Assembly: GCA_963827545.1 (NCBI GenBank)
Contig: CAWHBI010000006.1
Span: forward strand, 1 to 64,000
DNA from: AWTP1-13 sp963827545
GTDB lineage: Bacteria > Pseudomonadota > Alphaproteobacteria > Rhizobiales > Hyphomicrobiaceae
DNA: 64,000 bases
Reading direction: 5' to 3'
Shown: in pieces, positions 38,670 through 48,403 of the stretch
Layout of the letters: each line of letters starts with the position of its first letter
Numbering within the stretch: the stretch's first letter is position 1
The notes under the pieces: model-generated
What the model was told of the DNA's origin: nothing
Databases searched by the model: none
The model's input: only the letters and a program-made list of their open reading frames with translations
Made by a program: the position numbers and the translations under genes

Positions 38670-39843
38670 TCAAGCCGTCTCCTCGAACAGCTCGCGCCCG
38701 ATCAGCCAGCGCCGGATCTCGCTCGTGCCGGCACCGATCTCGTAGAGCTTGGCATCGCGCACGAGCCGCCCCGTCGGGAAGTCGTTGATGTAGCCGTTGC
38801 CGCCCAGCAGCTGCACCGCATCGAGCGCGATCTGCGTGGCCTTCTCGCCGGCATACAGGATGGCTCCCGCCGCGTCCTTGCGCGCCGTCTCGCCGCGGTC
38901 GCAGGCCTTGGCCACCGCGTACACGTAGGCCTTGCAAGCATTCATGGTGGTGTACATGTCGGCGAGCTTTCCCTGCACCAGCTGGAACTCGCCGATCGGC
39001 TGGCCGAACTGCTTCCGCTGGTGCACGTAGGGGATCACCACGTCCATCGCCGCCTGCATGATGCCGAGCGGCCCCGCCGCCAGCACCGCGCGCTCGTAGT
39101 CGAGCCCGCTCATCAACACGTTCACGCCCTTGCCGACCTCGCCCAGCAGGTTCTCGGCCGGCACCTCGCAGTCCTGGAAAATGAGCTCTCCGGTGTCGGA
39201 GCCGCGCATGCCCATCTTGTCGAGCTTCTGCGCCGTGCTGAAGCCCTTGAAATCCTTCTCGATCAGAAACGCCGTGATCCCGCGTGGCCCCGCCTTGGAG
39301 TCGGTCTTGGCGTATACCACGAGCACATCCGCGCACGGCCCGTTGGTGATCCAGAACTTGGTGCCGTTCAAGACGTAGCGATCGCCCTTCTTCTCCGCCT
39401 TCAGTGTCATCGACACCACGTCCGAGCCGGCGTTCGCCTCCGACATGGCGAGCGCGCCGACGTGCTCGCCCGAGATCAGCTTGGGCAGGAACTTGCGCTT
39501 CTGCGCGTCGCTTGCGTTGCGGCGGATTCTGGTTCACGCACAGGTTGGAGTGCGCCCCGTAGGAAAGGCCGACCGCCGCCGAGCCGCGGCTCAGCTCCTC
39601 CATGGCGATGCAGTGCTCGAGATAGCCGAGGCCCGACCCGCCATACTCCTCCTCCACGGTAATGCCGTGCAGCCCCAGATCACCCAGCTTCGTCCACAAA
39701 TGGCGCGGGAACTCGTTCGACCTGTCGATCTCGGCAGCGAGCGGCGCAACCTCGTCGCTGGTAAACCCGCGCACGCTCGATCTGAGCTGATCGGCCGTCT
39801 CGCCGAGATCGAAATTGAGAGCCGGGAAATCATTGGGGATCAT
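38670..39843 (-). pseudogene. ivd: Isovaleryl-CoA dehydrogenase, one frameshift
   Basis: The enzyme oxidises isovaleryl-CoA to 3-methylcrotonyl-CoA, the substrate of the MccAB carboxylase. The N-terminal domain (EFPRHLWTKLGDLGLHGITV, GLSYGAHSNLCVNQ) and C-terminal domain lie in different frames. An extra base in the TT at 39527-39528 separates CVNQ from IRRNASDAQKRKFLPKL. The active-site glutamate in LDYERAVLAAGPLG is at the position used by isovaleryl-CoA dehydrogenases rather than straight-chain ones. MSEANAGSDVVSM for FAD binding is intact. Gene length is 3n+1, with about 390 residues after correction. Confidence 0.87.
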
Positions 39844-39990
39844 GGGATATTTCTCCCTGCAGGATGCCCCCTTGGCTAGCGCCCTAACCGCCGCCCGGCA
39901 AGGCGTTTCGCGGACGGTCGCGGCGCGAGCACTTTACGCAGGGGCAGGCGCGAACTCATAGTGCCGCCGGACGCACATTCAGGACAGCGC

Positions 39991-40468
39991 ATGCAAGCAC
40001 CGCCAGCCTCGCGCCCTTCCACCGTGCCGTGGCCTCCGGTGTTGATCGTTGCCGCGCTCGGCATCGCCGTGCTCCTCGGCAGGACCTACCCGCTCGCTTG
40101 GCCCGGCCTGGACGACCTGCCCGCACGCCTCGTCGGCTACGGCCTGGGCGCGGCCGGGCTGGCGCTCGCCTTCTGGGGGCTCGCTACGCTCTACGCGGCG
40201 GGCACCACCGTGCATGCGCACAAGAGCGCCGGCCGGCTTGTCACCGAAGGCCCGTTCCGCTTCCGGCGCAATCCCATCTACATGGGCGAGGTGCTGGCCT
40301 TCCTCGGGCTTGCCGAGCTGACCCACAACATATGGTTCGCAATCATCGCGCCCCTGTTCGCAATCGCCATCCAGAGGCTTGCAATTCTTCCCGGAGGAGC
40401 GGCATCTGGAGGAGCGGTTCGGACAGGACTACCTCGACTACAAGGAGCGCACGCGACGCTGGTTCTGA
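39991..40468 (+). pseudogene. Isoprenylcysteine carboxyl methyltransferase-family membrane protein, one frameshift
   Basis: This is a small polytopic protein, about 158 residues after correction, with four hydrophobic helices. It has the family's C-terminal cofactor region: FRFRRNPIYMGEVLAFLG, then, after restoring the frame, PEERHLEERFGQDYLDYKERTRRWF. The break is a CCC run at 40390-40392 with one base too many; the corrected frame stops at 40466-40468. Gene length is 3n+1. A start at 39991 has AGGA upstream; a GTG at 39961 is possible. Bacterial members methylate varied lipophilic thiols or other targets, so no substrate is assigned. Confidence 0.8.
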
Positions 40469-40482
40469 GGACCAAGTGGGCA

Positions 40483-41136
40483 ATGGACAAAGACGAGCGC
40501 GAGGAGGAGCAGGAGTTCCTGAGCGGATTGAAGGCCCGCACGGGGCGTGACCTTGCCGAATGGATGAGGGCAATCACGGCCCAGGGCTTCGCCGACAAGA
40601 ACGAGACCATCGACTGGCTGCGCGGCGAGGGCCTGCCCTTTGCGCGTGCGTCGTGGCTCGAGCGCATCCACAGCAACGGCGGCAAACCGATCTACTCGGA
40701 TTTGCCCCCCATGCAGGGGAAACAGCCGCAACCTCCTTCAAGGCCGCCGCCAGCCAGGCCTGCCCCAAAACCGCTCTCGCCGAGCGACGCTGCATCGCTC
40801 GAAAAGCTGGTCTCGGCTGCCAAGGGCTATCGACCGCTTTACCATCTCCTCGAGGCCGAGATCCGCAAGACGCTTCCCGGTGTCGGCATCACTCCGCGTG
40901 CCGGATACGTGTCCCTCGGTGCCCCGGCCGAGTTCGCGGCCGTCACCCTGCACGCCACGGAGCTTCGCCTCGGGCTCGACCTGGGCGACCGCGCGTTCGA
41001 TCCCCATCTGCAGAAAGCCAAGTTGAAGGGCCCCGGCCCCGCCATCACGCATATGGTGGTGCTCACGGACGCCCGGCAGGTGAACGATGATCTCATCGCC
41101 TTGCTCAGGGCGGCGAACTTGCGCGTCAATGGCTAA
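40483..41136 (+). CDS. DUF4287 / DUF5655 domain protein
   Basis: This 217-residue soluble protein starts 14 bp after the methyltransferase stop. Residues 8-65 (LSGLKARTGRDLAEWMRAI...WLRGEGLPFARASWLERIH) match DUF4287. A proline-rich linker follows, and residues 105-217 (LEKLVSAAKGYRPLYHLLEAEIRKTLPG) match DUF5655. Both domains are of unknown function and commonly occur together. In the uncorrected sequence its frame runs on from the methyltransferase gene, which could be misread as a fusion. Confidence 0.78.
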   Translation: MDKDEREEEQEFLSGLKARTGRDLAEWMRAITAQGFADKNETIDWLRGEGLPFARASWLERIHSNGGKPIYSDLPPMQGKQPQPPSRPPPARPAPKPLSPSDAASLEKLVSAAKGYRPLYHLLEAEIRKTLPGVGITPRAGYVSLGAPAEFAAVTLHATELRLGLDLGDRAFDPHLQKAKLKGPGPAITHMVVLTDARQVNDDLIALLRAANLRVNG

Positions 41137-41208
41137 GGCGCTCGCCGGCCACACAAAAAAGCCCCATTCTCGGCCCCATGCTTGACCGTAGCTTTGAGAG
41201 GTGCGGGT

Positions 41209-42558
41209 ATGATTACCATCGTCCGCAGTTCGCTTGCGCTGGCCACGCTTGCCGTTGTCGCAGCCGTGCCGGTATCGGCCATCGCGCAGTCGGCCCAACG
41301 CGACGGCATCGGCGAGATCCTGAAGCGCACGCCAGAGGCGGGCACGCAGGTTGCCCAGTCCAAGCAGCCCTCGACCGCCACCCCTGCGCCGCAGGCTCCC
41401 GCAGCTACCCCTCAGGCCCCCGCCGCAGGCGCCATTCCCGACCCCCGCGAGGGGGATCTCAGCCACGAGCAGGCGCAGCGCCTGATGAAGTCGGTCGACG
41501 CCATCCTCCAGGATGCAGCAAAGAACCGCGGCGAGGCACGCAAGCTGCCCACCGAGAACGACTACATCGTCCGGCCGATCTGGACCGAGACGCGCGAGGA
41601 CCGTGAGAGGAAGATCCGCGAGTTGCTGGATGCCGCCCTCGGCATCGTCACCGACGTGCAGGTCGTCGATCTGCAGAAGAAGATCGATGGCCTGCGCAAG
41701 AACATTCGCGAGCACGACGATCGCATCGTCAAGCTGCGTGAGAAGCAGCTCGGCGCACCCAAGGACGGCATGCTTCCCGGCATCCTCACCGACACGGTGG
41801 ACAGCCTCAACAAGGACATCGACGAAACCAAAAAGAGGACCGATCTCAATCGCGACGAGATCAGGAAGATCAAGACCGAGGTGCACGAGGCACTCCGCAA
41901 AGCCGGCGTGCAGCTTTCGCCAGAGCAGGTCGACCTGCTGCTCGACAGCGTGCTCTCGGGCGACCTCGTGCGCCTTGTCGCCGTGTTCAACTCCGCCAAG
42001 CTGATCGACGGCCAGCTCGGCAAGCTGATGATCGCGTCGGGAGAGAACATCGGCGCTGCGCGCAAGTACTTCGCCATGCACGCCGCCCTGTTTGCGCTGC
42101 TGGTGCACGCGCAGGATCTGCTGATCGCCAAGATCGACAAGCAGTATATCCCGAAGCTGTCGGCGATCGAGGTCGACATCCGCGCCGCCCGCAGCAAGAC
42201 CGCGGAGCTGCTGCGCGCAGAAAATCGCGAGGACCAGAAGCGGGCGCTCGAGGCCAATCGCGAGAGCCAGCGCCTCGCCGAGGACGCCGCCAAGGGCTAT
42301 CGCCGCTATCTCCTGCAGCAGCGCGAGCAGGTCGCCAAGGCCCGCCAGCGCGCCACCCACGATCTCAGGATCGCCGACAACACGTTCGAGACCGTCGAGG
42401 CCAGCTTTCAGCTGCGCAATCTGATGCGCGACTCCGCGGCCTCGTTCGAGGCGATCCAGAAGCTCGAGGCACCCACCTTCGACCAGATCTTCAAGAACGA
42501 GGAGCTGCGCCGCGAGTTCGAGAATCTCACGCGCAAATTGGACGCTCCGACGAGCTGA
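41209..42558 (+). CDS. Exported coiled-coil protein of unknown function
   Basis: This 449-residue protein has a signal peptide (SSLALATLAVVAAVPVSAIAQ), a low-complexity Ala/Pro/Gln stretch at about residues 45-75, and then long charged heptad-like helices. One coiled coil spans about residues 135-235 (VVDLQKKIDGLRKNIREHDDRIVKL) and a second about 330-400. Between them is a hydrophobic patch (YFAMHAALFALLVHAQ), which could be a membrane segment. No catalytic motif is visible. Start 41209 is preferred over a TTG at 41182. Confidence 0.7.
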   Translation: MITIVRSSLALATLAVVAAVPVSAIAQSAQRDGIGEILKRTPEAGTQVAQSKQPSTATPAPQAPAATPQAPAAGAIPDPREGDLSHEQAQRLMKSVDAILQDAAKNRGEARKLPTENDYIVRPIWTETREDRERKIRELLDAALGIVTDVQVVDLQKKIDGLRKNIREHDDRIVKLREKQLGAPKDGMLPGILTDTVDSLNKDIDETKKRTDLNRDEIRKIKTEVHEALRKAGVQLSPEQVDLLLDSVLSGDLVRLVAVFNSAKLIDGQLGKLMIASGENIGAARKYFAMHAALFALLVHAQDLLIAKIDKQYIPKLSAIEVDIRAARSKTAELLRAENREDQKRALEANRESQRLAEDAAKGYRRYLLQQREQVAKARQRATHDLRIADNTFETVEASFQLRNLMRDSAASFEAIQKLEAPTFDQIFKNEELRREFENLTRKLDAPTS

Positions 42559-42666
42559 GGCCGCGCCTGGCGACAGGCGCAGCCCAGCTCAAGCAACCAT
42601 TGTTCCACCACAAACCGCACCCACATTGGGTGTAGTGCCAATTCGCGTGCGGGACGCCCAGTCGGC

Positions 42667-44115
42667 ATGTTTTCTCCGTCGAAGTATTTTCCGAAACGCT
42701 CCGAGCCCAGGTTCGGCCTGGTTCCCAGGCTGGGTGCGTATCGCCCGGTCGGGTTGCTTTCGTCGGCGCACTTCTCCAAACACCTGACGACCCTGTCCAA
42801 GGCGCTCGCCTCGGTGTCGACCAATCTCTCGATTGCAGCCCTTCTGGGGCTTGCCCTCGTCCCCCTGCTGCCGCACCACGCGGCGTCCATTCTTGCCCAT
42901 CGCGCGTCTCTGCCGGTACCGGCGTCTGCCACTCCGATCGAGGTCGTGCGCGCCAAGCCCGTGCCGGTGCCCGATGCGCAGGCCACGGCCAGGACTCCGC
43001 TGACGGACGCTGCTCGGGAGCTCTACCAGCAGCAGGAGGCGGCGGTGCAACTGGCCGCGCGCCGGTCACGTGAGCCGCTGGCGCGGCTGGAGCCGGAGAG
43101 CGGCGACATGGGCAAGCCCGGGGCCGGCGCACAGGCTTCCAAGACGCCCATCCCGCCGGCCGATCCCAAATCCGACGCTGCGAAGGTCGAGCCGCCGCCC
43201 GACGTGTGGTCCGATGCCGAGATCATCGCCGCGCTCAGAGACTGCCTCAAGCGCCTGGCGCCCCTTGGCGCCGAGGTCGACATCGCGCCGCCCGTCAAGC
43301 ACGAGCAATGCGGCGCGCCGGCACCCGTGCTGCTGAAGCGCATCGGCTCCGGCCCCAACCGGGTCGAATTCCAGCCGCCTCCCATGCTCAATTGCGCGAT
43401 GGTCTCGAGCCTCCAGGCGTGGGTCGAAAAGACCCTGCAACCCGCGGCCCAGGAGGTCCTCGGCAGCCCCATCGCGCGCCTGCGCAGCGTTTCTGGATAC
43501 GCCTGCCGCAATCGCAACGGCGCCAGGAGCTTCACGGACCGCCTGAGCGAGCACGCGCTCGCCAACGCCATCGACATCGCGGGCTTCGTGACGGCCGACG
43601 GCCGCAACATCGACGTGGTGCGCAACTGGGGGCCTACGGCGCGCGACATGCGCGAGCAGCAGGAAAAGGCCGAGGAGCGGGCGGCGCAGGCCAAGGCTGC
43701 GGCAAAGCAGGCGGAGCGGGAGGCCGCGGAAGCGGCCAGGGCGGTGAAGAAGGAGCCGGCCAGCAAGCGCGAGCGCGCCAAGGCCGAAGCCGACCGTCTG
43801 AAGCAAGAGGCCGAGCGCCTGAAGCAGGAAGCGGAGCAGCGGGAGGCCGAGCGGCGCAAGGGCTTGCTGCGCATAGCCGAGCTGCAGAACCCAGGCAGAG
43901 GCGCCGACCCGAAAGCCGACGCCAGGGCCGTTCCCACGACCGCCACATCTGCCGACAGCTCCAGGCCCGCCGCTGAAACTGTGTTCCTGCGCCGTCTGCA
44001 CAAGGGTGCCTGCGCCACCTTCGGCACCGTGCTCGGTCCCGAAGCCAACGACGCCCATCGCGATCATTTCCACTTCGATCTGGCTCCCCGCCGGCGCAGT
44101 TCCTTCTGCGAGTAG
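42667..44115 (+). CDS. Extensin-like C-terminal domain protein with a coiled-coil insertion
   Basis: This 482-residue protein has one membrane segment near residues 55-70 and a proline-rich linker. It then has the extensin-like (PF06904) domain: ALRDCLKRLAPLGAEVDIA, LNCAMVSSLQAWVE, and SGYACRNRNG...LSEHALANAIDIAGF. The domain ends in DAHRDHFHFDLAP, whose His and Asp residues recall LAS-type peptidoglycan peptidases. Between the two halves lies an arginine- and glutamate-rich coiled coil of about 85 residues (about 325-410) that typical members lack or have shorter. Location is probably periplasmic and membrane-anchored; a cell-wall role is inference. Confidence 0.8.
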   Translation: MFSPSKYFPKRSEPRFGLVPRLGAYRPVGLLSSAHFSKHLTTLSKALASVSTNLSIAALLGLALVPLLPHHAASILAHRASLPVPASATPIEVVRAKPVPVPDAQATARTPLTDAARELYQQQEAAVQLAARRSREPLARLEPESGDMGKPGAGAQASKTPIPPADPKSDAAKVEPPPDVWSDAEIIAALRDCLKRLAPLGAEVDIAPPVKHEQCGAPAPVLLKRIGSGPNRVEFQPPPMLNCAMVSSLQAWVEKTLQPAAQEVLGSPIARLRSVSGYACRNRNGARSFTDRLSEHALANAIDIAGFVTADGRNIDVVRNWGPTARDMREQQEKAEERAAQAKAAAKQAEREAAEAARAVKKEPASKRERAKAEADRLKQEAERLKQEAEQREAERRKGLLRIAELQNPGRGADPKADARAVPTTATSADSSRPAAETVFLRRLHKGACATFGTVLGPEANDAHRDHFHFDLAPRRRSSFCE

Positions 44116-44289
44116 CGGCGCAATGGCGGTCAGACCCATTGCCTCGACGCTCGATCGGGTGCATCGGCCAGATGCGGCTCGTCGCTGATTGCGCCCTGAC
44201 CCCGAGGTCACAGCGTGGCACCCTCCATGGACCGCACCGCACGGGCGGCATAGAGTGGGGCGAACGCTGCATGCACCCGCAGGTGAAGC

Positions 44290-45333
44290 ATGGATCACGC
44301 CCCCGCCGAGACGCCCGAGCGCAAGGCCTTCTACGCCCGCATCGACAAGCAGAACATGACGCCGCTGTGGGCGGTCCTGAGCAACCTGATCACGCCGGAG
44401 CCCAAGAGCGGCTGCCTGCCCGCGCTGTGGCGCTTCGATGAAATCCGCTCCGCCATGCTGGAGGCGGGCAGGCTGATCACGGCCAAGGAAGCCGAACGCC
44501 GCGTGCTGATCCTGGAAAATCCCGGCATGCGCGGCCAGTCGAAGATCACCACCTCGCTCTATGCCGGTGTGCAGCTCGTCATGCCGCACGAGGTCGCCCC
44601 CGCGCACCGCCATTCGCAGTCGGCCCTGCGCTTCGTGCTGGAGGGGCAGGGGGCCCACACCAGCGTCAACGGCGAGCGCACCATGATGTCGCCGGGCGAC
44701 TTCGTCATCACGCCCTTCATGGCGTGGCACGACCACGGCAACCACACCGATGAGCCGATGTTCTGGCTCGACGGGCTCGACATCCCGATCATCCAGACGC
44801 TCGATGCCTCCTTTGTCGAGCGTCACGAGGAAGAGGAGCAGCCGATCGGCAAGCCGGCCGGCTATTCGGCGGCACGCTACGGCGCCAATCTTCTCCCGGT
44901 GGACTATCGCGACGGCTCGGCGACCTCGCCGATCTTCAACTATCCCTATGCGCGCACCCGCGAGGCCCTCGCTGAGCTCGCCAAGGCCGGCAGTCTCGAC
45001 CCCTGCCACGGCATCAAGATGCGCTATTCCAACCCCGTCACCGGCGACCACGCCATGCCGACGATGGGGACGTTCATCCAGCTCCTGCCCAAGGGCTTCA
45101 AGACCGGGCGCTATCGCGCGACGGACGCCACCGTCTATGCTGCGATGGAGGGGCGCGGCCGCACGCGCGTCGATGACCAGACCCTCGACTGGGGACCAAA
45201 GGACATCTTCGTCGTCCCGAGCTGGAAGCCGGTCACTCACGAGGCCGACCAGGAAAGCGTGCTCTTCAGCTTCTCCGACCGCCCCGTGCAGGAGAAGATC
45301 GGCGTATGGCGCGAGGACCGCGGGAATGCGTGA
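44290..45333 (+). CDS. gtdA: Gentisate 1,2-dioxygenase
   Basis: This 347-residue bicupin protein opens the aromatic ring of gentisate to maleylpyruvate using ferrous iron. The N-terminal cupin carries the iron ligands in APAHRHSQSALRFVLEGQGAHT, with a later His in HDHGNHTDEP. A second cupin lies near residues 250-330. The C-terminal DWGPKDIFVVPSWKPVTHEA is typical of the family. No maleylpyruvate isomerase or hydrolase is adjacent, so the rest of the pathway is elsewhere. Salicylate dioxygenases are close relatives and remain possible. Confidence 0.9.
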   Translation: MDHAPAETPERKAFYARIDKQNMTPLWAVLSNLITPEPKSGCLPALWRFDEIRSAMLEAGRLITAKEAERRVLILENPGMRGQSKITTSLYAGVQLVMPHEVAPAHRHSQSALRFVLEGQGAHTSVNGERTMMSPGDFVITPFMAWHDHGNHTDEPMFWLDGLDIPIIQTLDASFVERHEEEEQPIGKPAGYSAARYGANLLPVDYRDGSATSPIFNYPYARTREALAELAKAGSLDPCHGIKMRYSNPVTGDHAMPTMGTFIQLLPKGFKTGRYRATDATVYAAMEGRGRTRVDDQTLDWGPKDIFVVPSWKPVTHEADQESVLFSFSDRPVQEKIGVWREDRGNA

Positions 45334-45345
45334 CAAGAGGGGTCA

Positions 45346-45517
45346 TACTGAGCGGCCTATCCTTCCACCCGTCATCCCGGCCCAGCAATCGCGCTAGAAG
45401 CGCGAATTGCGCAGAGCCGGGATCTGCGGCGAGAAGGTGTCCGTGCGGCAGATCCCGGACAGTCTCGGCTGCGCCTCGGCTTCCGGGATGACGGGTGGAT
45501 TCATTGGCTCGGCGGTT
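45346..45517. repeat. MITE-like repeat, copy 3
   Basis: This copy has the same ends as 24421-24588 and is about 172 bp; it begins 13 bases after the gentisate dioxygenase stop. It is followed directly by a copy of the AGGGGTCAGACCCCT repeat. Like the other two copies it sits in a convergent gap. One internal difference (GAGAAGGTG for GAGCGGTG) separates it from copy 1. Confidence 0.85.
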
Positions 45518-45518
45518 A

Positions 45519-45582
45519 TCAGACCCCTCGCGTTCACCGTATTGTGCAGATCGCCACGTTGGTGGCGAGGGGTCTGACCCCT
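45519..45582. repeat. Inverted repeat, AGGGGTCAGACCCCT family, copy 2
   Basis: TCAGACCCCTCGCG at 45519 pairs with GCGAGGGGTCTGACCCCT ending at 45582. The spacing and core resemble 9756-9824. It abuts both MITE-like copy 3 and the stop of the next minus-strand gene. Confidence 0.72.
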
Positions 45583-45586
45583 TTCC

Positions 45587-45898
45587 CTACAACAGCCGGC
45601 ACGGCTTGGCACTCGCCGTGCAGTGCTTGGCCGAAGCACCCCCGCCGCACGTCACCTGCTGCTCGTCCGCCCGCCGCCAGAAGCGATAGGCCCAGCCGTA
45701 GGTGTCGCGGGCCCGCGCGCTCCAGTTGGCGATGGCGTTCTCGCGTGCGCGCCGCTCACGCGAGGCGTCGCTGACCTGGGCGGCCGAGCGCGCCTTGGCC
45801 GTGATCACATCCTTGCAGACCTTGGCGTGCGCCGGAGCCGCTGCAGTCGACAGTCCCACCGCAATGCTGAGGATGGCGGCACGGAAACGGATGCGCAT
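45587..45898 (-). CDS. Small exported cysteine-containing protein
   Basis: This 103-residue protein has a signal peptide (RFRAAILSIAVGLSTAAAPAHA). The mature region is alanine- and arginine-rich: ENAIANWSARARDTYGWAYRFWRRA, then three cysteines near the C-terminus plus one at its start (KVCKD), giving two possible disulfides. Similar short secreted proteins of unknown function occur in related bacteria. It follows the acylase gene by 35 bp on the same strand. Confidence 0.65.
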   Translation of the reverse strand: MRIRFRAAILSIAVGLSTAAAPAHAKVCKDVITAKARSAAQVSDASRERRARENAIANWSARARDTYGWAYRFWRRADEQQVTCGGGASAKHCTASAKPCRLL

Positions 45899-45933
45899 CA
45901 CGGAAACTCCTCTTCCAACCGATGTCGTTGAGA

Positions 45934-48381
45934 TCAGCGCGGCGCGAGCTTCCACGTGCCCAACGGCGCCTTGGCGACAGTCTCACGCTTGGTCGATATC
46001 TCGATGTACTCGCCCTTGGCCCAGCGGTCGGCGAACGAGCGGTAGAACGGCGACATCGGGTTGCCCGACTGGCCGGTGGTGTGGATGTAGAGCGATCGGT
46101 CGAGATCGGCGAAGTCGTAGATCGCCCGAAAGCTGGAGGCGTGCCGATTGGCAAACGGCGGCTCCTCGGCGAAGTCCATCTTGCCGCGGTTGAGGGTGTA
46201 GTCGCCACCCGGAGTGGGCACCTCCACGTTGAAATAGGAGGCAAGGCGGGCCACGGCTCCGAACGGCCGGTGCTCGCCGTGGGCATAGTGCGCGGGACCC
46301 CAGAGCCACTTGGCGCGGTCGGGACCGTAGCGGAAGTCCAGCTCCCGCAGCGCGCGGTTGAGCGCCACCGCCAGCACCGCGCCACAGCTTTCCCGCTCCG
46401 GCGTCGTGCGGTCGTCGCACCAGTCGCGCCCCTTTGCGTGCCCCTCCAGCAGGCGGATCAGGGCCGTCGCGCGGAAATCGAAATAGCGATCGAACACCGG
46501 CCCCAGATCGTCGCGATAAATGGCCCGCACCGCCTCGCGCACCCACGCGGCAAAGATCAGCGGCTCGGGCCTGTCGGCCCGCATGACGGCATCCCAGGTT
46601 GTCAGCTGGTCGAGCACAGCGTCGTCGACGGAGCCACCCGCCTGCGCCGCCGCGATCATCAGCGGCTGCAGCTTGGCGAGCGCCGGGGAGAGCACATCGG
46701 CCTGGGCCGCGCGCATGCTGTCCATGTCGTGCTTGTCCCGGTCGAAGATGAGCTCCTTGATGCGCTGCTGGCGGAATGGTGGATCCCAGTCATAGGTCAG
46801 GTGGTGCGGGTAGTTCGGTTCGACGATGCGGGCGTTGGCCGTGCCGATGGCCCCGACGTTGGCGTCGTCCACACGCGGCAGGTCTTCGTACTTGAGAAAC
46901 CCCTTCCAGTCGTAGCTCTCGTCCCAGCCCGGCACCGGCGCACGCCCCGCCACCTTGTTCCTGGGATCGCGCACCGGCACCCGGCCAGGCGCGATCAAGC
47001 CGATCTTTCCCGTGGCATCAGCCAGCACCATGCTCTGCATCGGCACCGCGAACAGGCGCATGCGCTCCATGTAAGCGCCGATGCTGCGCATGCTCGGGTC
47101 GAACATGCCCGCAGCAACGGTGGTGTCTTCGTCGCTCAACGCCGTCCATTGCAGCGCCGCCACATGGTTGCTCGCCAACAATCCTTCCAGATTGCGATAG
47201 AAGCCGGGCAGGACGGGACCGTGCCGCGTGCGCCGGCGCTCCACCTTGCGCACGCCCACGCCCTTGACGGCGATCGCCATCTCCTCGACCACGAACGGTC
47301 GCCAACCTTGCGGGGTCTGGTATTCGCGTGGATTGTCCGGGTTGACCTTTTCGATGAAGATGTCCTGCACATCCGGCCCGGTGTTCGTGAAGCCCCAGGC
47401 AATGTTGTCGCCGCGGCCGAGCACGACAAGCGGCACGCCGGGCAGGCTGGCGCCGGTCACGTTCGCCACGTCTTCGCCCGGCCGCTCCAGCGCCAGATGC
47501 GCCAGGTACCAGACCGCCGGGGCCGCGAGCCGCAAGTGCGGGTCGTTGGCGAGCAGCGGCTTGCCCGATGTCGTGCGCGCGCCCGACACCACCCAGTTGT
47601 TGGAGGCGCCGCTGGCGATCAGGTCGTCGACCAGGGTTGCGGCATCCGCCCGGCGCTGGGCCGTGGCCCCCCGCCGCAGGGGATAGAGCCCGGCGATTTC
47701 CGGCATCGGCGGCGGCCTATCGGTAGCGTCGAGCGGCATCAGGTCCTCGATCTCGGCCGAGGTCAGCCCTTGTGCCGCGAGCGCGAGACGGAGAAGCTCG
47801 TGATTGATGTTGGTGGAGAGTTGCAGCGCCATCAGCTTGATGACGACGACGCTGTCGGCCGGCTGCCATGCCTCCGGCCGATGTCGCAGCATGAGGAATT
47901 CGGGCGGCAGCCTCGGCTCCAGCCAGCCGATCCCGCGCGTCATGAACGCGTTGACCCCGCGCGCGTAGGCCTCCAGAGCGGTCTTGGCGTCCTCGGGCAG
48001 CCCCGCGATCGCACGCTCGGAGTGGCCGTAGAGATCGAGCGTGCGCAGGAACACGTCGGTCCCGAACGTGCGCTCGCCGAAGATTTCCGACAGGCGCCCC
48101 TGACCGGTGCGCCGCTGCAGCTCCATCTGCCAGAGCCGGTCCTGCCCATGGACGAAGCCCAGCGCCACATAAAGGTCTTCCGTCGTCTTGGCGAAGATGT
48201 GCGGCACGCCTTCCCGGTCGCGCACCACCTCGACAGGAGCCGACAGCCCAGCGATGACGAGCGTGCCCGATGGGGAGGGCACGGTGTTCCGGAGCAAGCC
48301 ATAGACCACGCCGATCGCCACCGCGAGCAGAAGCGCGACCGAACCGATCGAAATGCCAGCCCACTTGAGAACCCGCTTCAT
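45934..48381 (-). CDS. Penicillin acylase family N-terminal-nucleophile hydrolase
   Basis: This 815-residue precursor has an N-terminal membrane or signal helix (ISIGSVALLLAVAIGVVYGLL). It then has an alpha chain (GVPHIFAKTTEDLYVALGFVHGQDRLWQME), a linker, and a beta chain whose first residue should be the nucleophile Ser260 (ASGASNNWVVSG) released by self-cleavage. NDPHLRLAAPAVWYLAHL matches the family. Substrates include penicillins, cephalosporins and acyl-homoserine lactones; no quorum-sensing gene is near, so the ligand is open. It is 22 bp downstream of the formaldehyde dehydrogenase gene. Confidence 0.9.
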   Translation of the reverse strand: MKRVLKWAGISIGSVALLLAVAIGVVYGLLRNTVPSPSGTLVIAGLSAPVEVVRDREGVPHIFAKTTEDLYVALGFVHGQDRLWQMELQRRTGQGRLSEIFGERTFGTDVFLRTLDLYGHSERAIAGLPEDAKTALEAYARGVNAFMTRGIGWLEPRLPPEFLMLRHRPEAWQPADSVVVIKLMALQLSTNINHELLRLALAAQGLTSAEIEDLMPLDATDRPPPMPEIAGLYPLRRGATAQRRADAATLVDDLIASGASNNWVVSGARTTSGKPLLANDPHLRLAAPAVWYLAHLALERPGEDVANVTGASLPGVPLVVLGRGDNIAWGFTNTGPDVQDIFIEKVNPDNPREYQTPQGWRPFVVEEMAIAVKGVGVRKVERRRTRHGPVLPGFYRNLEGLLASNHVAALQWTALSDEDTTVAAGMFDPSMRSIGAYMERMRLFAVPMQSMVLADATGKIGLIAPGRVPVRDPRNKVAGRAPVPGWDESYDWKGFLKYEDLPRVDDANVGAIGTANARIVEPNYPHHLTYDWDPPFRQQRIKELIFDRDKHDMDSMRAAQADVLSPALAKLQPLMIAAAQAGGSVDDAVLDQLTTWDAVMRADRPEPLIFAAWVREAVRAIYRDDLGPVFDRYFDFRATALIRLLEGHAKGRDWCDDRTTPERESCGAVLAVALNRALRELDFRYGPDRAKWLWGPAHYAHGEHRPFGAVARLASYFNVEVPTPGGDYTLNRGKMDFAEEPPFANRHASSFRAIYDFADLDRSLYIHTTGQSGNPMSPFYRSFADRWAKGEYIEISTKRETVAKAPLGTWKLAPR

Positions 48382-48403
48382 CGCACCGACACGGCCCGTA
48401 AGC

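Noticed and set aside
39961..41136. An apparent fusion of a methyltransferase with a DUF4287/DUF5655 protein
   Set aside because: One extra base at 40390-40392 creates it. In the corrected frame the methyltransferase ends at 40468 and the next gene starts at 40483.
43066..45336. 756-codon minus-strand open frame opposite the extensin-like and gentisate dioxygenase genes
   Set aside because: It spans two confirmed genes and their gap, and resembles no protein family.
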